Assembly (NCBI GenBank): GCA_900550495.1
Contig: URSJ01000016.1
Coordinates: 1-22,812 of the forward strand
Direction: 5' to 3'
DNA length: 22,812 nt
Source: an uncultured Rickettsiales bacterium
Lineage (GTDB): Bacteria > Pseudomonadota > Alphaproteobacteria > Rs-D84
The notes under the pieces are model-generated. The model worked only from the letters and a program-made list of their open reading frames with translations, made no database searches and was not told the DNA's origin. This document shows, piece after piece, positions 1 to 6,930 of this stretch. Positions within the stretch are counted from its first letter, which is position 1; the number at the start of each line of letters is the position of its first letter. The translations under genes were made by a program, and so were the position numbers.

Positions 1-19
1 TTCAAGGACGGTTTCGCGT

Positions 20-391
20 TCAGATTTTGATAAAAGAATTCCGCCAAAAGGCGGAATTCTTATCGGCCATCAATATTGTACTTCTACGTCTATATGATGA
101 ACGCAGTGTTGGGGTCTGGAATGATTGTGTGCCTGTATGCCATTCGCCCGATGTGACATCGGTTATTTGCAATTCGTCCAGTTCCATGCAACGCCAGTTA
201 TTGGGTGAGCCCGGTATTATCGGTCCGTGGTTACTTTCACCGCCGAACTGATAAAACAAAGCTTGCGGTTTGCCGCATGTGTGTCCGAGTGCGTGTGGGC
301 ACAATTTTCGCAATCGACCATGGTAAAACCCCGTGATTTGCTGGTGGTGTAGAATTGCGTTACGTACAATTTGATATTTGTCGCCAAACAT
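20..391 (-). CDS. Small conserved protein of unknown function, apparent C-terminal frameshift
   Basis: The open frame encodes 123 residues and starts at an ATG preceded by a strong ribosome binding site (ATAGGAGG, 7 nt upstream). The body contains CPHALGHTCGKPQALFYQFGG and NWRCMELDEL, which I recall from a widespread family of about 100-residue hypothetical proteins; no function is known to me. The last third looks shifted. From about position 140 downward the adjacent frame reads HNHSRPQHCVHHIDVEVQY and stops at 70-72, which fits the family ending as I remember it. The frame as annotated instead ends in a basic tail that runs through a terminator hairpin at 34-61. The indel would lie near 125-140. 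It could be an assembly error or a real inactivating mutation. The family recollection is from memory and unverified. Confidence 0.6.
   Translation of the reverse strand: MFGDKYQIVRNAILHHQQITGFYHGRLRKLCPHALGHTCGKPQALFYQFGGESNHGPIIPGSPNNWRCMELDELQITDVTSGEWHTGTQSFQTPTLRSSYRRRSTILMADKNSAFWRNSFIKI
34..61 (-). terminator. Intrinsic terminator of the first minus-strand gene
   Basis: A perfect 12-bp stem (AAGAATTCCGCC and its complement) with a 4-nt loop is followed on the minus strand by a short T-run. It sits directly after the presumed original stop at 70-72, which supports the frameshift interpretation of the gene. Confidence 0.7.
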
Positions 392-430
392 AATTTTTCC
401 TCCTATGGTTTTGGCGTGTTAAAAAACAAC

Positions 431-459
431 TTGCCACCCCGTAGGAGTTGTGATATAAT
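431..459 (+). promoter_or_regulatory. Strong sigma70-type promoter
   Basis: TTGCCA (431-436) and TATAAT (454-459) are separated by exactly 17 bp. The -10 lies in a small palindrome GTGAT-ATA-ATCAC (450-462). A 9-bp perfect inverted repeat, CAACTTGCC (427-435) and GGCAAGTTG (484-492), brackets the promoter. On the minus strand that pair forms a long-loop stem followed by six T, upstream of the first gene. No convincing ORF follows on the plus strand. Confidence 0.6.
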
Positions 460-465
460 CACCCT

Positions 466-541
466 ATAGTTAGAAGACTATGGGGCAAGTTGTAGCTTGC
501 TCTTTTTTAGACCTCGGTGTTACAGCATCGGGGTCTTGTTT
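466..541 (+). ncRNA. Candidate small RNA with two tandem terminator-like hairpins
   Basis: Initiation about 7 nt after the TATAAT at 454-459 would give an RNA of roughly 45 or 75 nt. It contains the hairpin GCAAG-TTGTAG-CTTGC (485-500) followed by TCTTTTTT, then a second hairpin (510-535) followed by TTGTTTT. No ORF with a credible start fits the interval. I do not recognise the RNA. It could be a regulatory RNA of the neighbouring element, or merely a leader. The following stretch 546-708 is AT-rich and shows no gene. Confidence 0.35.
510..541 (+). terminator. Intrinsic terminator
   Basis: A 10-bp stem with two G-T pairs (GACCTCGGTG with CATCGGGGTC) and a 6-nt loop is followed by TTGTTTT. 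It is the second of two consecutive terminator-like hairpins after the promoter at 431-459. Confidence 0.6.
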
Positions 542-708
542 TGTATTCGAAACATTCGTTTCAGAATGCTTTCACTATACAAAAAATGCTTGATTGTGTC
601 AAGAACTAAAATTGGTGATTCTGTGAAAACATCACAAAATTATAAAATGCTGGCAGGCTTGTATAAACTGTTGATTCTTTTTTTTGCATTTTTTTCACCG
701 AAAGATGC

Positions 709-739
709 TTGACATGTGTTATAATAACGTTATCATAAC
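709..739 (+). promoter_or_regulatory. rloA promoter overlapped by a 22-bp near-perfect palindrome (operator)
   Basis: TTGACA (709-714) and TATCAT (731-736) are spaced by 16 bp. The interval 718-739 is a palindrome with arms GTTATAATAAC and GTTATCATAAC, differing from perfect symmetry at one base pair. It covers part of the spacer and all of the -10, so a bound dimer would block RNA polymerase. No repressor gene is recognisable nearby. Confidence 0.6.
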
Positions 740-760
740 AACCAACACAAAGGTGTTTCA

Positions 761-2017
761 ATGCTTATTGATTTTTCTGTATCGAACTTTTTGTCATTCA
801 AAGACCCAGTCTATTTTTCTTTGAAAAAAGCAAGTAAATCCAATAGACATAAGGAATTAGTGAAGAATGGCATCTTAAGCGGTGCTTGTATTTATGGTGC
901 AAATAATTCTGGTAAAACGAATCTGATTCGTGCCATCCAGTTTGTCGTAATGGCCATTACTACTGGCAATGTTTCCGGAATTTATAAAAATTTCTACACT
1001 TTTATCCCAAATGATGACAATGTGTCAAAGTTTGCGATATCTTTCAGACAAAACAGACATATTTATAAATATATTCTGGAATGCAATGCTACGGGGGTTT
1101 CTAAAGAAGAATTGTATTGCGACACAAAAACCGTGTTCAAGCGTTCAGAACAAGATGTGGAAAAATTGACAGACTACGCCTTGTTAGGCAACGACAGTTA
1201 TTATACCACCAGAAAATTTACAAAGACGGACTTGTTTTTGAGCAAATTATATGCAGATAATGTGTTGAACGAACCAAATTTGGCACATAAAGAGATATTT
1301 GTAGATGTTCATAACTGGTTGAAAAATGTTCTGTGCGTACGGTTGGCGTCCACGGTTGGTTACGCTTTCTATAAGTACTTGCGAGAGGGAACCGATTTTA
1401 AGGATTATTTGAGAGAGTTATTGGAAAAAATAGACCCTAGCATAACAAAGATAGAATGGGAACCAATCGCGGGCGGCGAATTGAAGATGTTGATAGCCGG
1501 TGCAAGTGAACGCTATGGTCAAGTACAACCAGACCATATATTTGCACGCAGTGGTTACGATTTCTTTATTTTGGAGAAAACGGACGGTATATATTCTGGA
1601 AAGAAGTTGTATACGTACCACAATGACCAACGCTTTGAAATAGAATGGGAATCGGACGGGACTAAGAAAATAATAGAGTTGGCCCTGGCGTTTTTCTTGG
1701 TGAAAACAACGGATACAGTTGCATTAATTGATGAATTGGATTCGTCGCTGCATCCTGTTATGGTACGTTATCTATTAGGTTCGTGCCTGAATACGGAATG
1801 TCAATCGCAAATAATAACAACTTTACACAATATTAATTTGTTGACCCAAGAGCTGTGGCGTGTGGACCAAATTTGGTTTACGGAAAAGGCGGTGGATGGT
1901 CGGTCAAAGTTGTATTCACTACAACAATATGCGCCTAGATTTGATAAAAATGTACTTAAGGATTATTTGCGTGGTCAGTATGGAGCAATTCCAGCATTGG
2001 GGGTATGGAAATGGTGA
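761..2017 (+). CDS. AAA/ABC-type ATPase of an RloA/AbiLi-like defence system
   Basis: This 418-residue protein starts after AAAGGTG at an ideal distance. The N-terminus MLIDFSVSNFLSF is typical of SMC/OLD-like ATPases of the AAA_21 group. Visible motifs are Walker A GANNSGKT (about 46-53), a signature-like SDGTKK before Walker B, Walker B VALIDELDSSLHP (about 320-332), and TTLHNINLL near 353-361, the usual histidine switch region. The gene is followed by an RloB-family gene whose start overlaps or abuts its stop. In known RloA/RloB and AbiLi/AbiLii pairs the ATPase is thought to sense phage infection and control the partner nuclease; transferring that role here is inference from family and pairing. 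Codon use is AT-rich compared with the genes right of 4 kb, consistent with horizontal acquisition. Confidence 0.85.
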   Translation: MLIDFSVSNFLSFKDPVYFSLKKASKSNRHKELVKNGILSGACIYGANNSGKTNLIRAIQFVVMAITTGNVSGIYKNFYTFIPNDDNVSKFAISFRQNRHIYKYILECNATGVSKEELYCDTKTVFKRSEQDVEKLTDYALLGNDSYYTTRKFTKTDLFLSKLYADNVLNEPNLAHKEIFVDVHNWLKNVLCVRLASTVGYAFYKYLREGTDFKDYLRELLEKIDPSITKIEWEPIAGGELKMLIAGASERYGQVQPDHIFARSGYDFFILEKTDGIYSGKKLYTYHNDQRFEIEWESDGTKKIIELALAFFLVKTTDTVALIDELDSSLHPVMVRYLLGSCLNTECQSQIITTLHNINLLTQELWRVDQIWFTEKAVDGRSKLYSLQQYAPRFDKNVLKDYLRGQYGAIPALGVWKW

Positions 2018-2622
2018 TGCCGCAATTCCGATTGTTCATAGACCTGTTTTCAGAAGGCAGGAGAACAGAACCTAGCTATATAGAAAGTTTTGCGGAGCAG
2101 TATGCCAACGGTGTAGTGAAGGTTGTCATACGTCGGAGCGGTGTGCATTTACCCGAGTTAGTAGAAAGTGCCATTGAACTGTCAAAACAACAGGGCGCGT
2201 CTAGATATTCAAATCGTCACATATACGTTGTGGCCGATAAAGATGAATTATCTGATGCTGAACTGCAACGCTTGTGTGCCAAAGTTTCTACCTATAATGC
2301 AAATTGTACGAAGCATCACCAGAAAATCACTTTGTGTATTTCAAATCCGTGCATAGAATTGTGGGCATTGGCACATTTTATGAAGAAAAAGTTTCCTGTA
2401 ACGGCCGCTGGGTGCCAAGAAAAATTGAAAGAGTTTATGCCGAAATTCAACCATGGAAATGGTCAAGGAACATCTTTATTCAATATCAATTTAATGACAG
2501 AGGATAAATATAAACAGGCTAAGGATTTGGCAACGTCATGGTGTGCTAATTGTGAACATAACCCGAATGGTTGCCCTTATACAGATATTTATATCCTGTT
2601 GGAAGATATTAGACGTGCTTAG
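2017..2622 (+). CDS. RloB/AbiLii-like putative nuclease
   Basis: The protein has about 201 residues, a normal length for RloB (PF13707). Family landmarks are FSEGRRTEPSYIESF near the N-terminus (acidic E13 and E18), VVADKDE around residue 72, and SNPCIELWALAHF at 109-121. The C-terminal part has WCANCEHNPNGCPYTD, a cysteine cluster that could bind metal, then the usual DIYILLEDI end. Start choice: the ATG at 2017 overlaps the rloA stop (TGATG), implying translational coupling. In-frame ATGs at 2005 and 2011 are alternatives, and GGGGG at 1999-2003 is best spaced for 2011. RloB is related to Toprim/OLD-type nucleases and is taken to be the effector of the pair. The stop overlaps the stop of the convergent HUH gene. 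Confidence 0.8.
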   Translation: MPQFRLFIDLFSEGRRTEPSYIESFAEQYANGVVKVVIRRSGVHLPELVESAIELSKQQGASRYSNRHIYVVADKDELSDAELQRLCAKVSTYNANCTKHHQKITLCISNPCIELWALAHFMKKKFPVTAAGCQEKLKEFMPKFNHGNGQGTSLFNINLMTEDKYKQAKDLATSWCANCEHNPNGCPYTDIYILLEDIRRA

Positions 2623-3347
2623 TCTGGTGGTTTGTGCTGGTGACGAGGACACAGGTAGTGCAAGAGTCGCATCAAAAAACGGCCCAACGGGTATAAGGCG
2701 CGTTGATACCGATAGAACCGGTCTGTTAGAACATTTCTGAGCCTAGAACGGTTCTTGGGGTGTTTGGATTCTGATGTCGTGGCAGCCGGTTTCTTTGCGG
2801 CAATTTGTTCTGGTTGTATTGTTGGCAGGCAGGGCGCATAGCTTTTACACTTGTCAGAATCAAATAGTAATACAGCGGGCCAAAAGCGGTCAGAGAAGTT
2901 ATATTTGGTCAGCTGTTTTGTTATGTATTTAGCCAAATTGAGTAAGTATTGCTGTGTTTGTATCGGTTTCAAGACATAATCCAAGTCAGTATCTGTTTGA
3001 AATTTTTGTTTGAACAAGCTGTTCGTGCTGAATAGTGCGTTTTGTACGTCCTGTTCTGAAAATGTGTTGTTGGTTTGTGGATTGATGAAATTACCCAAAA
3101 TGTGATAGTGATATGTGCCAGATTGTCCTGATTCAATGACCATAATAAAATCAGAAAACTTGTTATACCAACGATTATGCGAAATCAGGTGCTTTTCAAA
3201 TCGTCTAAGTATAAAAGAGATTTGTTTTAATGCTGTGTTTATATTGGTTGTTTTCTGGCACAATGGAACATGTATGGTCAAGAAATGCGAAAAAGAACCC
3301 TTGCACATCCAACTGGCTATTTCTGTTCGTATTGCTGTACTGGTCAT
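2619..3347 (-). CDS. Putative HUH endonuclease / rolling-circle Rep-like protein
   Basis: A 242-residue protein of AT-rich composition. The order of motifs fits rolling-circle initiators: FLTIHV (22-27) as motif I, GTYHYHILGNF with H80-Y-H82 as the HUH metal-binding motif II, and NLAKYITKQ with Y141 and K144 as the catalytic YxxK motif III. The C-terminal third is basic. It could be a plasmid or phage Rep, an Inovirus-type replication protein, or a Rep-like transposase; I cannot choose from sequence alone. A weak Shine-Dalgarno (AAAGA) precedes the ATG. A promoter (3436-3463) and several perfect inverted repeats (3478-3703), possible nicking-origin structures, lie upstream. The gene is convergent with rloB and overlaps its stop codon. 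Confidence 0.5.
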   Translation of the reverse strand: MTSTAIRTEIASWMCKGSFSHFLTIHVPLCQKTTNINTALKQISFILRRFEKHLISHNRWYNKFSDFIMVIESGQSGTYHYHILGNFINPQTNNTFSEQDVQNALFSTNSLFKQKFQTDTDLDYVLKPIQTQQYLLNLAKYITKQLTKYNFSDRFWPAVLLFDSDKCKSYAPCLPTIQPEQIAAKKPAATTSESKHPKNRSRLRNVLTDRFYRYQRALYPLGRFLMRLLHYLCPRHQHKPPD

Positions 3348-3435
3348 ATTTTATCTTTCTTTTTTTGTATAACTGTGTTCCTGGACCGCGTGGGTCATTG
3401 ATATGATACGTGGCGGATTTCTGGGATAAAATGCG

Positions 3436-3463
3436 TTTATACACAGAACGCACAATATGTCCA
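3436..3463 (-). promoter_or_regulatory. Promoter of the HUH gene
   Basis: Read on the minus strand, TGGACA (3463-3458) and TATAAA (3441-3436) are separated by 16 bp. The predicted leader is about 80 nt. A perfect 10-bp hairpin (3478-3507) lies just upstream of the -35. Confidence 0.5.
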
Positions 3464-3477
3464 GAAAGAAAAAATGA

Positions 3478-3507
3478 CACCCATTGGTTATTGTGTGCCA
3501 ATGGGTG
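3478..3507. repeat. Perfect inverted repeat, possible origin or regulatory hairpin
   Basis: CACCCATTGG, a 10-nt spacer, then CCAATGGGTG. The arms are perfect and could extrude as a cruciform. It directly precedes the HUH gene promoter, the usual location of a rolling-circle nick site or an initiator-binding site. No T-run follows on either strand, so it is not a terminator. Confidence 0.55.
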
Positions 3508-3558
3508 CTTTGCGGAAACTGTGTTGGACTTGGGATAGATGTTCATTTTTCCGCAAAG
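3508..3558. repeat. Perfect 11-bp inverted repeat with 29-nt spacer
   Basis: CTTTGCGGAAA (3508-3518) and TTTCCGCAAAG (3548-3558) are exact reverse complements. The pair begins at the base after the preceding 10-bp hairpin, so the two structures are stacked upstream of the HUH gene. Confidence 0.55.
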
Positions 3559-3648
3559 ACATCTGGCAGGTCCGTATAAATTAGAACTGTGGGCTATGAT
3601 TAAAAAATCAAAACTTTGAATAATTTTTTATAGATTAACGTTTTTGAA

Positions 3649-3660
3649 CAGTGTACACTG
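3649..3660. repeat. 12-bp perfect palindrome
   Basis: CAGTGTACACTG is fully symmetric and resembles a dimeric regulator half-site pair. It lies in the gene-free stretch between the HUH gene and the lipoprotein gene; its role is unknown. Confidence 0.4.
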
Positions 3661-3679
3661 CATGACATATAACTGATAC

Positions 3680-3703
3680 CAATTTGATGCCACCATCAAA
3701 TTG
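3680..3703. repeat. Perfect 10-bp hairpin with CCAC loop
   Basis: CAATTTGATG and CATCAAATTG are separated by four bases. No T-run follows. It is the fourth symmetric element in the 627-bp gene-free stretch 3348-3974. That stretch also holds the HUH promoter, a tRNA-like 3' end with a terminator (3766-3820) and the promoter of the lipoprotein gene. Confidence 0.5.
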
Positions 3704-3792
3704 TACAAATGGTCATCAGAAAGCGAAAAAAAGTGGGTAATCAAACGGTTGGATTTTTTCGGAACGCGCCCCTTTGCTCGCACCAGATATTC

Positions 3793-3820
3793 AAAACCAC
3801 CCGTTTGGGTGGTTTTTTGT
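3793..3820 (+). terminator. Strong intrinsic terminator with no obvious upstream gene
   Basis: AAAACCACCC, loop GTTT, GGGTGGTTTT, then TT and TTG. The hairpin follows by 9 nt a sequence ending TGCTCGCACCA (3774-3784), which resembles the acceptor stem and CCA end of a tRNA. No complete tRNA fold could be drawn upstream. Confidence 0.7.
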
Positions 3821-3862
3821 TTTTGTATTTTTCGTTGTTTGGGCCATTGAAATAATTTTCCC

Positions 3863-3891
3863 TTGCGTGGGAATAAAATCTTGCATATTAT
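3863..3891 (+). promoter_or_regulatory. Promoter of the surface lipoprotein gene
   Basis: TTGCGT (3863-3868) and TATTAT (3886-3891) with a 17-bp spacer. Initiation near 3898 would give a leader of about 77 nt. Confidence 0.5.
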
Positions 3892-3974
3892 ATGGGACGT
3901 ATATCTGCATAGAAATACAACTAATCATGGCACATTTGCTTGCTTCACCAAAACATATACCAAAAGGGGAAACA

Positions 3975-5324
3975 ATGAAAAAAATCGCAATTTTAACATC
4001 TGTATTGGCACTGGCCGCATGCGGTGGTGGCGGCGGCGGTGGCGGTGGCGCCGGCGGTACCCAACTGCCACCACCATTACCACCAGTCATGCTTGAAGAT
4101 GGCAACAGCACAACGACGGTTAAGCGTAATGTCGACGACATTAATTATCAATTATACCAAAAATTAAAATCAAACACTGAATTAATTTCTGTGTACAACC
4201 CATTTATCGATGCATCAACCGAATCTGCGAAATATGCTAAATCTGTGGAATTGGTTGATGAAATGAAAGAAACGCTTCGTGCGTGGTGCCAGGCGGCCGC
4301 GGCCTCAGCCGATGGTGCAAAAATCTATGCCCAAAATAACTACGATAAGGCACACCGGGCATTGCTGATTTGGGGCGCAACATCGGCCGAGCTGGGTGAT
4401 TACAACAAATTGGCGGACTATTTTACAGCAAAGGGGTTGAACAATCCTGAAACATTTAATGCGCGTATTTACGCGTGGCGCACCGCGGACGCCACCCAGG
4501 CAGCATTAGCGGCCGATTTTGGACAGGGCTTCATATCATCGTTGAAGGGTGACGCTACAGCAACAGGTGATGCCACATTAAAGTTTGATAACAACGGCAA
4601 ATTAACCGAAGTCGATATTAGACGGAATAATAGTGCATTAAGAACTTATACTGTTGACGAAAATGGCAAGATAACAAAACTTACTGAAAGAACTGTAAGG
4701 CCTGGTGGAGTAGTGGGCTCGCCGAGGACCCTGCCCACACCAGATTCCAGTCGCGTGGCGACATTTGGTAATGTTGTCGGATTACAATATTCTGATTTCG
4801 GATATTTAACCCACGGTCCGGCCACAATGATTGCTGGCAGCACAAACCCTGCCGACGGTTTGACATTTGCCGGTGGATACCAGATAATGAAACGCGATTT
4901 GCAAGGTGCAGGGGAATTCAAGGGTGTTGCAATCGCCGTTATCAAAAATTCCCAGGGCGATATGATGGAGACCGCGACCAGGGACGCCAACGTATATGTT
5001 GACCCCAGTTCGTCTGAGACCACGTTAACGGCGAATTTTACACACGCCGCCAACCCGTGGTATGATGTCAAATTGTCAAATGACGATGTGCGGATGTATG
5101 ATAATGGCGCGAATATTCCTGAACAATTCCGCGTCAAAATATCCGAGACGTCGGACATACCAGAGGGGCACGCTAACAAGTATCTGGTGACGCAGGCCTT
5201 TGGCGAAGGGGTTGACCCAACCGAAATGGTTGCCACAGGTGCGGTGACGGGTATGACTAGTGCGACCGATGATGGGAATAAAATAGATGCGCATTTCTCG
5301 TTCGGTGGCAAATTTGAACAATAA
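3975..5324 (+). CDS. Poly-glycine surface lipoprotein, candidate Slam substrate
   Basis: The true start is the ATG at 3975, after AGGGGA; upstream in-frame codons are non-coding. The 449-residue product begins MKKIAILTSVLALAAC, a signal peptide with lipobox LALAAC and lipidated Cys16. A run of nine glycines, AGG and a proline-rich segment follow, a flexible tether typical of surface-exposed lipoproteins such as TbpB, HpuA and fHbp. The C-terminal 200 residues are rich in short beta-strand-like segments and end in FSFGGKFEQ, compatible with a small C-terminal barrel. The next gene encodes a Slam-type exporter, so display on the cell surface is likely. Ligand unknown; I recognise no closer family. 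The Gly tract is encoded mostly by alternating GGT/GGC, a potential slippage site. Confidence 0.8.
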   Translation: MKKIAILTSVLALAACGGGGGGGGGAGGTQLPPPLPPVMLEDGNSTTTVKRNVDDINYQLYQKLKSNTELISVYNPFIDASTESAKYAKSVELVDEMKETLRAWCQAAAASADGAKIYAQNNYDKAHRALLIWGATSAELGDYNKLADYFTAKGLNNPETFNARIYAWRTADATQAALAADFGQGFISSLKGDATATGDATLKFDNNGKLTEVDIRRNNSALRTYTVDENGKITKLTERTVRPGGVVGSPRTLPTPDSSRVATFGNVVGLQYSDFGYLTHGPATMIAGSTNPADGLTFAGGYQIMKRDLQGAGEFKGVAIAVIKNSQGDMMETATRDANVYVDPSSSETTLTANFTHAANPWYDVKLSNDDVRMYDNGANIPEQFRVKISETSDIPEGHANKYLVTQAFGEGVDPTEMVATGAVTGMTSATDDGNKIDAHFSFGGKFEQ

Positions 5325-5354
5325 ATAAATTGCACATCGCATAAATGCGTAAAT

Positions 5355-5393
5355 ATATTTTCTGGGTGATGTTATTCGCCCAGAAAATATTTT
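5355..5393 (+). terminator. Terminator between lipoprotein and Slam genes
   Basis: A 14-bp stem with one G-T pair (arms 5355-5368 and 5377-5390, core CTGGGTG/CGCCCAG) and an 8-nt loop is followed by TTTAATT. It probably lowers, rather than abolishes, read-through into the next gene, which has its own -10-like boxes. Confidence 0.6.
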
Positions 5394-5395
5394 AA

Positions 5396-5423
5396 TTGTC
5401 AAATTGATTTATAATTACATAAT
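5396..5423 (+). promoter_or_regulatory. Possible promoter of the Slam gene
   Basis: TTGTCA (5396-5401) and CATAAT (5418-5423) are 16 bp apart; a better -10, TATAAT, lies at 5410-5415 but lacks a clear -35. Either would start transcription within about 12 nt of the ATG at 5433, and no Shine-Dalgarno is visible, so the message may be nearly leaderless. Confidence 0.35.
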
Positions 5424-5432
5424 ATTATTCGT

Positions 5433-6782
5433 ATGAAACGAATTGTGTTTGCGATTTTGTTATCTGTTCTGGTTGTGCCAATGGTGCGCGCGGACAACGA
5501 CGATAAAAAATCCACAGAAATTACTATGACCACAACACAGGCCATGCAGTTGGCGGGCCAGTTGGTCAACAATGGCGATTATGAACACGCCTATCAAATG
5601 CTGACGATGATGCCAGATACGGGAAACGGGGAACTGGAAACCGAACGGTGGTTTTTGCTGGCCCAGATTGCATCGCGTCGTGGCGACATTGATGGCGCAA
5701 TTCGCATTTATCAAAAAATACTGGACGCGCGACCAGACGCGGCACGCGTGCGGTTTGAATTGGCACTGTGCTATATGCACCAAGGACGCTGGGCACGTGC
5801 GGATTATCATCTGCGTTTGGCAATGGCGGGCGATGATTTGTCTGATGACGCAAAACGTATGATGAACTATTATCGCTATGTCGTGCGCCAGAATAAAAAT
5901 TGGAACGTGTATTTTAATTTTGGTGCCGCGCCTGATAATAATGTCAATAATGCCACCGGTGGTGACGAATGTCTGATGACAATATTCGGCCCGTTTTGCC
6001 GAAAGTTGAGTGAACCAGAATCAGCTGTTGGGGCGAATTTTCAACTGGGGGGTGATTACGAATTCAAATTGTCTGACCAATGGCGATGGAAATCAGACGC
6101 CAGCATTTACACAAATATTTATGACAAGCACGATTATGACGACCTGTATTTAACCGCCGGTACGGGGCCACGGTATCTGTGGTCGCGTGGGGACGTGTGG
6201 CTGGCCGGGGTGGTGGCGCGTCGCTGGTATGGTTGGGACGAATACAGTTGGTCGGCCGGGGCGAAACTGAACACGAATTACGATTTTACGCGCAAATTAT
6301 CGGGCGGATTGTATTTGCAGTTCTTGGATAACAAATACGATGACTATGGCGATATTCTGGACGGGCAAACGTATTCAGGAACGGCGCGCCTGACGTATTC
6401 GTTTAATGCGCGTCTGTATATGACTGTGCGTGGGGGCGTGGCGCGTAATACGGCAATAAATGACGCCTATGCATATTGGCAACCCAATGTTGCAATCGGC
6501 ATTGGCGCAGAATTGCCGTGGGGATTCAGTGTATATGGCGAACCCAGTGTTTATTGGACGCGATACGATGATGGGCTGTACACGGCGCACAATGGGGCGT
6601 GGACCAAGATTACGGCGCACGATTTCACACATCGTTATTCGTTGTCTGTTTCAAATAACAAATTGGACGTGTGGGGATTTGTTCCGACCCTGACGGTCAG
6701 TTATACCCAGCGCGATTCCAACCTGTGGCAGCGCGAATTCAAAAAAACCGCCATTGAATTCACAATGATGCAACGGTTCTGA
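5433..6782 (+). CDS. Slam-like surface lipoprotein assembly modifier (TPR plus DUF560-type barrel)
   Basis: The 449-residue protein has a signal peptide (residues 1-20, ending VRA), a periplasmic TPR-like region (about 35-150: GDYEHAYQ, GDIDGAIRIYQKILDARPD, FELALCYMHQGRWARADYH) and a C-terminal beta-barrel of about 290 residues with alternating aromatic strands, ending in WQREFKKTAIEFTMMQRF. This two-part layout and length match Slam proteins, which move lipoproteins across the outer membrane to the cell surface. The preceding gene encodes a poly-Gly lipoprotein, the usual Slam-substrate arrangement. Slam is best known in Neisseria, Moraxella, Acinetobacter and Pasteurellaceae. Assignment rests on domain layout, the C-terminal motif and context. 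Confidence 0.8.
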   Translation: MKRIVFAILLSVLVVPMVRADNDDKKSTEITMTTTQAMQLAGQLVNNGDYEHAYQMLTMMPDTGNGELETERWFLLAQIASRRGDIDGAIRIYQKILDARPDAARVRFELALCYMHQGRWARADYHLRLAMAGDDLSDDAKRMMNYYRYVVRQNKNWNVYFNFGAAPDNNVNNATGGDECLMTIFGPFCRKLSEPESAVGANFQLGGDYEFKLSDQWRWKSDASIYTNIYDKHDYDDLYLTAGTGPRYLWSRGDVWLAGVVARRWYGWDEYSWSAGAKLNTNYDFTRKLSGGLYLQFLDNKYDDYGDILDGQTYSGTARLTYSFNARLYMTVRGGVARNTAINDAYAYWQPNVAIGIGAELPWGFSVYGEPSVYWTRYDDGLYTAHNGAWTKITAHDFTHRYSLSVSNNKLDVWGFVPTLTVSYTQRDSNLWQREFKKTAIEFTMMQRF

Positions 6783-6898
6783 ACAGAGAGCAATGAAAGT
6801 GGGCAAGTGATAAAGTGATTTAGTGATAGAGTTTGGCACACTGGTGGCGCACTTGTTTTTTCGTCGCGGACCAGGTTCCCCCTCTGGGAAGTCGGGGT

Positions 6899-6929
6899 GT
6901 CCGCACAGCGGACGGGGGGCGTTTTTTTT
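6899..6929 (+). terminator. Possible terminator downstream of the Slam gene
   Basis: GTCCGC-ACA-GCGGAC is followed by a G-run and eight T. An outer CCCCC/GGGGG pairing could extend the stem. It lies within repeat-derived sequence, so it may be incidental. Confidence 0.35.
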
Positions 6930-6930
6930 A

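Noticed and set aside
497..712. 71-codon plus-strand frame between the small-RNA region and rloA
   Set aside because: It starts inside a terminator-like hairpin region, has no ribosome binding site, and its composition is that of AT-rich non-coding DNA.
3205..3546. 113-codon minus-strand frame overlapping the start of the HUH gene
   Set aside because: Its start lies upstream of the apparent promoter, it contains the stacked inverted repeats, and its second half merely overlaps the HUH gene in another frame.
3723..3784. Complete tRNA gene ending at the CCA
   Set aside because: No D-arm, anticodon arm or T-loop could be drawn; only the last ~11 nt look tRNA-like.
3774..3974. N-terminal extension of the lipoprotein frame
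   Set aside because: It would run through the terminator at 3793-3820 and the promoter, and would bury the lipoprotein signal peptide.
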